DNA of 64,000 nucleotides from Doris montereyensis (taxonomy: Eukaryota > Mollusca > Gastropoda > Nudibranchia > Dorididae), in the NCBI GenBank assembly GCA_037039925.1, contig JAXRKP010001086.1:85001-149000 (forward strand), read 5' to 3'. The notes beneath the pieces were generated by a model. The model worked only from the letters and a program-made list of their open reading frames with translations. It searched no databases and was not told the origin of the DNA. Every line of letters begins with the position of its first letter. Within the stretch, counting starts at the first letter, position 1. Position numbers and translations under genes: made by a program. Shown here in pieces: positions 39,801-51,800 of the stretch.

Positions 39801-42800
39801 GTGTGTGAGGAGAGATCAGGGAAAACAGAAACAAAGATTTCAAAAAAAAGAAAAGAAAATGAAAATATGGAATTTCTTGATGATTATCCAAGGTCAAAAT
39901 TTACGATGACATAAAAATAAAAGGAAAAGAAAAAGCACCCTTGCTAAAGAGTTGAGAGAAGGGTAGGTAACCAGGAGTAGAATTCTAGGAGTGGAGTGGG
40001 GGAAGGGGTAATTGCCACCACTTTCCACACCTACTTATGAATAGGCCCAGTTACCTATTTCGCTGCTGGATCGACAGAAGGGCCAGCAAAGCCTTCCTGA
40101 GGTCAATCGAACTCGGGTCTCCTGGGTGACAATCGAATGCTCTAGCCTAACTGACTAGGCAAAGACTAAGGACCTCATCACAACCATGTCGGGGGAGCTC
40201 AATTGTTTTGCTTGCTCTGATGTGCTTGCTTTGCTCGTTTCATTTGAATTTACCTCATCCACCATGATTTCAGGGTGAATTTTAAGACAAATCAGCTAGA
40301 TGAAGGACACAAAAGAACGAACATAAAAAAAAAAAGTATGACATATTGGTAGCACCCAACACTGCCCGTCCTTAGTGTCAAGCTCAGCTCCCATTTTCAG
40401 GCTGTTGGCTACGTCTCTTATGTTGGGAATATGATAATCTTGTACATCAAAGTTACGTCAACGTGTATCTGGCCTACTTTTCCGTAACAGGTTTTATCTA
40501 ATGGATGAAACGTCTGTGAGAAAAATTGCTTAGAGGCTTGTCCTCCTTGTAATCATCAGAAGAAAAAAGATCCTTCATTTTCACAAAAAGTGACTGTTAC
40601 ATGAAACACTGTTGATGCATGTTTTTAAGTACTTTCTCAAATAAAAGGGGAAGTAACTGAAACTATTGATCCTCCTGGGATAGCGCATAAAAAAAGATAC
40701 AGTAAAGAAGGGTAGGACCAATGGTAGAGCTGCACCATATTGACACTTAACTGAACATAAGATCATTCCTTTGTTAAAATGAAAGAACAGTAAATTGACT
40801 AGAAATGGAGATGGATAAAAGGCACTTGAAGTGATCTCGGGAGCTTTTGGTAGGATTTGTAATTTTGCCACGACTGCCAAGGGATTGCAAATGTGCACAG
40901 AATGTTGCGATCTGCTCAAGGGACCTCCTTTTTATCGTCCGTCTCCGATGGGACTAGGGGTCGATCCTTCCACATGTAAGAAGGTGCTGCTGATGATACT
41001 AATGATGCTCATGATGCTACTGATGACACTAATGATGCTCATGGTGCTGCTGAATGATACTAATGATGCTTATGGTGCTACTGAATGATACTAATGATGC
41101 TTATGGTGCTACTGAATGATACTAATGATGCTCATGGTGCTGACTGAATGATACTAATGATCCTTATGGTGCTACTGATGATACTAATGATGCTCATGGT
41201 GCTGATGATGATACTAATGATCCTAATAGGGCTGCTGATGATACTAATGATGCTCATGGTGCTGATGATGATACTAATGATCCTCATGGTGCTACTGATG
41301 ATACTAATGATGCTCATGGTGCTACTGAATGATACTAATGATGCTCATGGTGCTACTGATGATACTAATGATGCTCATGGTGCTACTAATGAATGATACT
41401 AATGATGCTCATGGTGCTACTGAATGATACTAATGATGCTCATGGTGCTACTGATGATACTAATGATGCTCATGGTGCTACTGAATGATACTAATGATGC
41501 TCATGGTGCTACTGATGATACTAATGATGCTCATGGTGCTACTGAATGATACTAATGATGCTCATGGTGCTACTGGTGATACTAATGATGCTCATGGTGC
41601 TGATGATGATACTAATGATCCTAATAGGGCTGCTGATGATACTAATGATGTTCATGGTGCTTCTGATGATACTAATGATGCTCATGGTGCTGCTGATGAT
41701 ACTAATGATGCTCATGGTGCTAATGATGTTATTAATGATGCTCATGGTGCTGATGATGTTACTAATGATGCTCATGGTACTGATGATGATACTAATGATG
41801 CTCATGGTGCTGATGATGATACCAATGATGCTCATGGTGCTAATGATGATACTAATGATCCTAATAGGGTTGCTGATGATACTAATGATGCTCATGGTGC
41901 TGATGATTATACTAATAATGCTCCTGGTACAACTGATGATACTAATGATGCTCATGGTGCCGATGATGATACTAATGATCCTAATAGGGCTGCTGATGAT
42001 ACTAATGATGCTCATGGTGCTGCTGATGATACTAATGATCCTAACGGTGCTGATGACGATATTAATGCTGCTGATGATGATACTAATGATCCTAACGGTG
42101 CTGATGACGATACTAATGATCCTAACGGTGCTGATGACGATACTAATGATCCTAACGGTGCTGATGACGATACTAATGATCCTAACGGTGCTGATGATGA
42201 TACTAATGATCCTAACGGTGCTGATAGCGATACTAATGATCCTAACGGTGCTGATGATGATACTAATGATCCTAACGGTGCTGATGATGATACTAATGAT
42301 CCTAACGGTGCTGATGATGATACTAATGATCCTAACGGTGCTGATGACGACACTAATGATCCTAACGGTGCTGATGACGATACTAATGATCCTAACGGTG
42401 CTGATGACGATACTATTGATGCTCATGGTGCTTCTGATGATACTAATGATGCTCATGGTGCTGCTGATGATATTAATGATGGTCATAGTGCTGCTGATGA
42501 TACTAATGATTCTTAACAGGGCTGCTAATGATACTAATGATGCTCATGGTGCTTCTGATGATACTAATGATGCTCATGGTGCTGATGATGATACTAATGA
42601 TCCTAACAGTGCTGCTGATGATACTAATGATGCTCATGGTGCTTCTGATGATACTAATGATGCTCATGGTGCTGATGATGATACTAATGATGCTCATGAT
42701 GCTGATGATGATACTAATGATGCTGATGATGATACTAATGATACTCATAGTGCTGATGATGATACTAATGATGCTCATGATGCTGATGATGATACTAATG

Positions 42801-45800
42801 ATGCTCATGGTGCTGATGATGATACTTATGCCTATTTTGGATGACGATTCCGATGATGCTGACACTACGGATGACCATGGAGACGTTTACAACGACCGCT
42901 GAATGTAAAGACTAAAAAGCGAGCCATATTTGCAACACGTACGTTTCGTTACATCGATGGAATCCGTCCCCTTCAAAGCCTCTGTTACACTCGCAGTGGT
43001 AAGCCAGGCGGGTGTTGACACAGGTGGCGTTGAGGTGACAGTTGTGCAATCCCAAGACGCACTCCTCCACGTCGGGGCACTGGTCATAGGCCCAGGAAGC
43101 CGGCTCCGACACGGACAAGTTGTGGGAGTCGCTCAGCAGTTGGGAGCAGGTGTGTGAACCATATATACCTGAAAGACAGAGAGAGAGAGAGAGAGAGAGA
43201 TAGCTGAGTTTGAGTAAATTCGAGTCACAAGGACATAACCCCGTAACACCTACATATCAGGGATTGCCAGGATTTTAACTTGACACCTCACGCTTCCCCA
43301 GTCTGGCAACCTGAAAACTACTCCCCACAGGCCACGTGTTTACAAATCAAAGATAAAAACAAAAAAAGATGGATTTATAAGCCATATCCCCACACAAGTG
43401 CAAGCTCACCGATGCTACATCATTTAACACCGCTAGATCTAGGTCATTCGATTCACAATGTCTGTCTCAACTCCCATAAAGGAGCATACAGCAGCCTATT
43501 AAGACCTGATGCGGAGGTAATACTGTGACAAGATCTTTTTCTACGTTTGTTGTCTGATGAACTCATTCACATTTGTTTTGTCTGGTTTAGGGAGTTGTCA
43601 CTTATTGTCATAAACCCACCTGGGCTTCACTCCACTGTGGCTTTTCCACCAGTGCAGATAATGATTATAAAACAAAGTAAAGATCTGATTCAAACAAATA
43701 TCTTTGTCAATCATGATTATAAAACAACAGTGCAGATCATTATTATAAAACATTATCTAAGTTAGACAGATCATGATTATAAAACAACAGTGCAATCATG
43801 ATTATAAAACAATCTATGCCAAACGGTTTTATTACGAGTATCTATGCCCAACATGAATACAAAACACAGGATGATGCTCAAAATCTATGTCACATCACAT
43901 TTCCTGTGTCAAATAGGTTAACTTTATCTGAATGTGTATGCCGTATGTTGTTGGGTTGGGTTTTTTGTGTCTGTGGATGTGTGTGTATGTGTGTATGTTC
44001 AAACATTTATTTGATTTACCCACATCCATCAACTAAAGCCAAACATCTGTCAAACACATTATCTCTGCCAAACACCTTATCCATGTTTTGGTAGGATTAT
44101 GTCAAAAACATTGTTTTTCAAAGACCTGTCAAACTGCATTATCTATGTCAGCACAGGGATCTTGTCAAACACATTATCAGAGTCAAAGACATTATCTGTC
44201 AAACACAGGATCTCCTTTTAAAGTCTGTATCCGATGGGATTAGATGTCAATCCACCTACCTGGACAAACACATTATTCTGTCAAAAACATTATCCATGTC
44301 AAACACATTATCTATGTTAAACACACTATCTATGTCAAACACATTATCTATGTCAAACACACTATCTATGTCAAACCTATGTCAAAACATTATCTCTGTC
44401 AAACACCTTATCTATGTCAAACACATTATCTATGTGAAACACATTATCTGTGTCAAACACATTATCTATGGCAACCACCTTATCAATGCCTACAACATTA
44501 TTTGTCAAACACATTATCCATGCCAAACCCTTATCTGTGTCAAACACATTATTTATGTCAAACACAATTTCTATGTCAAACACATTATCTATGTCAAACA
44601 CATTATCTGTGTCAAACACATTATCTGTGTCAAACACATTATCTGTGTCAAACACAATATCTATACCAAACACATTATCTGTTTCAAACATCTTATCTAT
44701 ACAAACACATTATCTGTGTCAAATCAAACCACCTACCGGTAAAATCTCCAGGCAAGCACAGGCCAAGGTGGGGGTTGTAGTCATTGCTGCACCAGCCGCA
44801 ACCGAACTCCTTGAGGCACTGGCCGCAGGAAGTGTGGTTGTAGCAGGTGCGACAGTCTTGGTGGATGCTCTCGCCGTCCAACCATGACCGACACTGGCCG
44901 TAAAAATAGCGCGACACATAGTCCGACAGGGGCAGGCAGGTCTGCGTGTTCTTGCACCAGGTACACTCCCACTGGATCTCAATGCAATCGAGCAATTCTT
45001 GCGCCTGTTGGGGAGAGACGGCCGATACGAAGCAAAACAAATTAAAAGCCAACAGCGATATGACGGAGACTTAAAATAATATGAAACAGGGTTTACACAA
45101 GGTCAGCAAAGAATTTTCGATGTTGTAAATGAAAACCTAAAGGGTTATGAAATGAAAGGGATATGGAGAAGGGATATGGAATACATTGGACAGAAGATGT
45201 GGGTGGACATACCAGGCAGGAGGAAGAGGGGAAGACCAAAATGAAGATAGTATGGATAGGATGCAGGAAGACATGATGATCATTGGTGCAAGATGTGGGG
45301 ACGGACAGGATAGGAAAAAGTGAAGAAAGATGATCTGCTGTGGCGACCCCTAACGGGAAAAGCCGAAAGATGAAGAAGAAGAAGAAGTAAAAGAAAAATC
45401 AAAATCACAGCAGCTTTCCTTCACATCATTCTAACATAGGCATTCCTCTTTCCACAACAGACAAACAAACAAAGAGGTAAATGAATAGCGTTGGTGAAAC
45501 TGTCTAAACGCGCAAGTTGTCAATATAGGGGGTATGAGATTTATCCTTGAAAAATGACAAAACGTATGCTTCTTTAGTGTCTTTCTACAAATTTGGGAGG
45601 CCTTGAACCAATAGAAAAACTCATTTTACGCACATGGCTAAACAAAAGTTTCCATTTTTCTTCAAAAAAAGAAAAAGCATAGCACTTGATGACGGTTGTT
45701 TGCTTCTCATGAAAAATTACGTCGGGCGGTCTTATGCATTTAAACGGTTTCACTGACGATATATGAAACAAGATTTACACAAGAGCAAAGAATTTTTTGA

Positions 45801-48800
45801 TATTGTAAATGAAATCCTAAAATCTTTGACATCATTCTAAAGTGAGCAAAACAGGTAAATGAATAAATAGACAGACGTACGGATAAACAGGCAGATGAAT
45901 AAATTGTATTTCATTGAAATTGACCCCGTCCACCTTAAGGGGAAAGGCGGCACCTGGAATGGGTGATTTTGGGTCAAAGTATGAAAATTGGGGGTGATGG
46001 CATTTTCTTTCAGTTCAACTCATCTGCTTCCCTTCAGTACGAGTCATTTATAATAAATTCACCTCTTTTTTATCAAAAACGGCATTTGAAAGTAGCCCGT
46101 ACCACCACTTTTTGAGAAAATCCTCTAGAAAAACACACAAATAGCCTTTCATTGAGGCCTAAATAACTCATTCACCCCTGCAATAAAATGGATCCGTCCA
46201 TGCCCTTTTGAAAGCTTGCACTATCCCCTATCATACAGTACCCCCGTTACACATCCAATCAAACACCTTTATTTTATAATAATTTTTCAATTGCTTGACG
46301 TCAAATCGGTGTGCCCATGGGGTCATCTCCCTTAAAAAAGTGGAAAGTTTTGCTTCAAGCATCGTTGTAGTATCCTTTCACACTAACTTGACCAAAAAAT
46401 GTGCGATTAAAAGCAATATTAGGAAGAAAAAAAAGGTCTCCTTGTGCCGCCTTTCCCCTTAAGCAGTGAATTCAGTGCTCACTGACTGCTCATGATGAAT
46501 GGATAGACAGATGGAGAGATACACAAATAGATGAAAACACAAATATACCGACAGATAAACACATAGAGATATGAATAATTTTTTTAAAATTAAAAAGAAA
46601 GAAAAAAAGATACATAGATATACAGACGCATAGATAAATAGATATACAGACAAATATGCAGACAGGTGGATAAATATAATGATGGACCAATAGATAAATA
46701 GACAGATAAATAGACAAACAGACAGATAAATAAATAGATAGACAGGTAGATGTACAGATAAAGAGGCAGGCATATGGATTAATCGATAAATAGACAGACA
46801 AATGGATATATGACAGACAGACAGTTGGAGGATATAAAGATAAATATAAAGTATACATATATCGATGGCTAGACTTGACTGGTAGTATTGGACATACAAC
46901 TCCCACCATTGGAAAACAATAAAAATAGGTATAAAGGGTTAAGTATATAAAAACTATGTGTCACGATAAAGCCAAAGAGAAAATCCGAAATGGAACAAAT
47001 GGGCTTACAGGTGACAGGCCAATGGGCACTCGGAGCTGCTTTTATAGGCCTTGGAGTCTCGGTGTCTGCGTCGGCAGTGTCCCTTGGGCGTGACCCACTC
47101 ACACAGAGGATCCTGTGGACAAAACAACAGAGCAGTCCCATCAAAGAAATTGTGCGCAAATAGTCATACACCTATAGCTTTCAAATTCACCTATCACTCA
47201 CTCTCACTATCTATCTTTCCATCTCGTGTGATTCATTTTCCTCCATTATCTCGTTCACATGTCTTTATTTAAATACTTTTGCATTGAAAAAAAACACCCA
47301 AGGACATGTATATATATATTGCAAAACAAATAGAAGATTGATTTTTTGGAGGGAAAAAGGTTATAAATGAACTTTAGGTTGCCAGACTTAGGATCAGTAG
47401 GTCCTGAGTTCGAATCCTAGCAATGCTAGGTCCTACGGTGTGTTCCTTGAGACAGACACTTAACAAGCTTTTTCCCTATGTGACTCAGGAAATTATGAAG
47501 TTATGACTAACAAACAAAAACACAGTGAACTGTTCTATTGAAGTTTGAATTTCACGACTCAGTTTTTTTTTATTATTATCAATAATAAGGATATCGATAT
47601 CAGAAGCCATCAAAACTTATGTGAAGATCTGTAAGTATCCATCCTCATTGTAGCGACCTTACTGAAACATCAAAACCTACTTCCGCTTTTAGTGTACGAG
47701 AGTCCCGAAATTCACGTTAATTCCTCAAAGGACCTGAGATCTGTCCGCCAATATAAAGAATAACTAAACATACCATAACAACGAGAGGTTTCTGTGATGG
47801 TCGGGAGAGCTGGAGGTGGACACAAGTTGCGGGAGTCTTCCGCACTTTGCGGTAGAGTTGGCAGCTTAAACATGACCCATGATCTTTGATGTGCAGCCTT
47901 TTAGATACGTATTCGGCAATCTCTATTTATAAAGCTAAATTTCTATAACTTTGAGCACTATAAACTCAGGAACCACTGCACCCAAGACCATCATATTTCG
48001 CATGTTTGTTTCAGTAGCCTGTTTCAGGTTCTTAGCAAATGAACTATTATTAAATCAGTATTTGATTTGATTGGGACAAGATTGTTTGCCTATGATTGAG
48101 GCATTTTTTTTTAGTGTCATTAAATCAAATTTTTCGGTACCGAGCACTGATACGATCTAATACTCGTACTTGATACCAGCCCTACCCGAGAGAGTGGTTT
48201 CTGAGTTGACCACAGTCAAAATTGGAGAGACCCAGATTTATAATAAAGAGAAAGCATAACCCACCATTGTCTACAGGCACGCTTGTCTCTCAATATCAAT
48301 GAATTAGAACTATTTGAAGTTTACAAGCGCTGGCACTTACGGAGGCGCAAGTAGTGCATTGGACATAGTTGTGACAGGATGGGCATTCGACCGGAGAGGT
48401 GATCAAGTACTGGCGCTCCTCATCACTGCGGCACACGTCCGTGGTGAGATTTCGAGACACGCATGAGCGGGTCACTTCGCACCAGCTACAAGCCACGTCG
48501 GTGAGGCACTGTAAGCAGTTGTGACTGGATGCGCACCTACCGCCACTGAAATGAGGAGAAAAAAAGGGGTCAGTAGGTCAAGTGAAGGGGTCAAAGGGTC
48601 AAGTAAAAATATTGATGTTATAACAAAACAATTCAGAAACGCGACAGAAAAGGGGTTTTTGAGACCCGCTATGAGGTGTCGCAAATTCATGGGAAATTAA
48701 CATTTTGAAAAGTAGGTTCCTTAATTATATAAATCTCAATCCCTAATAGGTAACTTTGTTTCATTGAAGTTTGCCCTGTCCATCACATGCGGTGGCAGCA

Positions 48801-51800
48801 AGATGAAAGATAGGTGACTTTGTTTCATTGAAGTTTGCCCTGTCCATCACATGTGGTGGCAGCAAGATGAAAGATAGGTAACTTTGTTTCATTGAAGTTT
48901 TCCCTGTCCATCACATGCGGTGGCAGCAAGATGAAAGATAGGTGACTTCATTGAAGTTTGCCCTGTCCATCACATGCGGTGGCAGCAAGATGAAAGATAG
49001 GTGACTTTCATTGAAGTTTGCCCTGTCCATCACATGTGGTGCAGCGAGATATGATAAGATTTGCCCTGTCCATCACATGCGGTGGCAGCAAGATGAAAGT
49101 TAGGTGACTTCATTGAAGTTTGCCCTGTCCATCACATGCGGTGGCAGCAAGATGAAAGATAGGTGACTTTGTTTCATTGAAGTTTGCCCTGTCCATCATG
49201 AAAGAAAGATGAAGTTAGGTGACAAGAATGAAAGAAAAGAAGTAGGACCTCCAGAAGCATCCATCCACCCCCTCCCCACGAGACAGACTCTTTAAGGACT
49301 GATGTTTGGAGAAGGACAATAAACAGACATTTTAAGTACTAAGGTAAGGAAACAAATAATAAGCAGATATTTTTAAGTACTGAGGTCGAGTGAGAGACAA
49401 ATAGACATTTTCAGTACTGATAATGGGAAAGAGACAGTAAACAGACCTTTTCAAAACTGAGGTTGGGAAAGAGACAATAAACAGACATTTTCCATACTGA
49501 TGTTGGAGAAGAGACAATAAACAGACATTTTCCATACTGATGTTGGAGAAGAGACAATAAACAGACATTTTAAGTATGAGGTTGTGAAAGAGACATTAGT
49601 TTGATCTCATTTGATTTTACCCACTTCCACAACTAAAGTGATCTCTGGGGTTTTTGGGGATTTTCCAATTTTGCCCAATAAACAGCCAAGGGATCTTCAA
49701 TGTACCACAGAATGTGGTGCTATACACGGGACCTTCTTTTTATAGTCCATCTCCGATGGGATTGCATATCAGTGTTAATCCACCTACCTGGTCCTGGAAA
49801 ACCCGAGAAAGCTTTTCAACCTAGCAGAGCAAATTTCCTTTTGGACAAATAAAAAGATCTTATCTGGTCTTATCTTCTAACATTCTAACCTAAATGGTTC
49901 CAGGAACTCCGATGTGAAGGCATGCTGCTTCAGGGAGGGGTTGACGCCCCCGTTCCACCCCAAACTCATGACGGCCTCTACTACCTTTGTGCCATTCACA
50001 TTGCTGGCCTGAAGTACCTGAGATATCACCTGGGCAAGAAGAAAAAAAAGGTATGAAAAGTAAGTGCGATAGACATAATTCCATCAGCTTGGAAAAAAAC
50101 AAGTCTATATATCTAACTCAATCACAGCTGATGGGTATTGGGTTTGGCAGCCAATGTTAAATTGACAGGACCCGATATGTGTCAGTAATGACAATGTGAA
50201 TAAGTGAGTAGCTGTGAATCGTTTCCTCAATGCTTCTAAAGGATATCACATGAAAATTCATTCAAATTTTTACGAATTTGTAACCAGGAAGTCAAATTCT
50301 AGGTGTGATCTTTCTTATTCTTGTTGTATTCAGCTCATACGCATTTCCAGTATAGCTATTTATAATCTACATCTAGCTAATGATGGCCAGGAGGTGATTA
50401 TTGTCACCTGTTCCACTTCACACTATAGAAACCAGGATACGGTCTGGCTCTATAAGCCTCATGGGGGAACCGTGCAAAAGCAAACTACATCCCCCAATTT
50501 AAAAAGATAGATCTGTTTCTACAAGTCTTTTTGTTTTTGTACTCTACATTCAGGCATAGATTCTAGCAAACTTCTACAAAGTTTACATGTACCTTTAGAA
50601 TTAAGAATCTAATGAAGTGCTAGATCTGTCTAGATTTAGATATACATCTAGTTTCATTAGATCTAGAATTTAAATGTAGACTTTAGATCAAGATCTATCT
50701 AGACTGACAGAAAGATATCGAGATCTAAGTTTCAAGTCTGATGATTATTAGGCCACGAAAGCTAGGCGACTGGTGGATGGCAAAGCTTGGTTTTATGTCG
50801 AGAAAAGGTCATGATCGTTGCTGCGCAATGTACCCCCCCCCGACACACACACACACACACAGGCGTCTAAGAGTATATCCGGTTTTTCTAACTTCAGGGT
50901 GCCATGCTATGATATGTCAACACATCCTCCCTCTCTCTTCCACTTTTCCCCTTCCTTCGTCAGCGCACTCCCCCCTCCCCCCACCCTTCCACTCACGTCC
51001 CCCCCCCTCTTTCTCAGTTTCTTCTCCCTCCCTCTTGTTTTTCTCCTCATTTTTCCTCTCTCTCTTTCCCTCTATCTTCTTCCTTTTCTCAGAAAGAAGC
51101 CAATAGATGCTACCATTCATAAAATCAGCCAATAGATGCTACCATTCATAAAATCGAGCCAATAGATGCTACCATTCACAAAATCAGTCAATAGATGCTA
51201 TCATTCATAAAATCAGTCAATAGATTCTACCATTCATAAAATCAGTCAATAGATGCTACCATTCAGAAAATCAGAGCCAATAGATGCTACCATTCATAAA
51301 ATCAGCCAATAGATGCTACCATTCATAAAATCAGCCAATAGATGCTACCATTCATAAAATCAGCCAATAGAGCTACCATTCACAAAATCAGTCAATAGAT
51401 GCTACCATTCATAAAATCAGCCAATAGATACCATTCATAAAATCAGCCAATAGATTCTACCATTCATAAAATCAGCCAATAGATGCTACCATTCACAAAA
51501 TCCAGTCAATAGATGCTACCATTCATAAAATCAGCCAATAGATGCTACCATTCATAAAATCAGCCAATAGCCAATAGATGCTACCATTCATAAAATCAGC
51601 CAATAGATGCTACCATTCACAAAATCAGCCAATAGATACTACCATTCCAAAATCAGCCAATAGATGCTACCATTCATAAAATCAGCCAACAGATGCTACC
51701 ATTCACAAAATCAGCCAATAGATGCTACCATTCACAAAACCAGCTACCATAAAGTCCAGCCAACAAGATGCTAGTCCATTCATTCACAAAATGAGTCAAT

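Noticed and set aside
41485..42844. Long plus-strand frames with [14 protein letters not shown] repeats as a secreted acidic repeat protein
   Set aside because: The sequence is a 27/30-bp satellite open in several frames on both strands, with no start context, signal peptide or non-repeat domain, and it lies antisense inside a MEGF8 intron.
44030..44722. CRISPR-like array
   Set aside because: 18-bp units without spacers; simple minisatellite.
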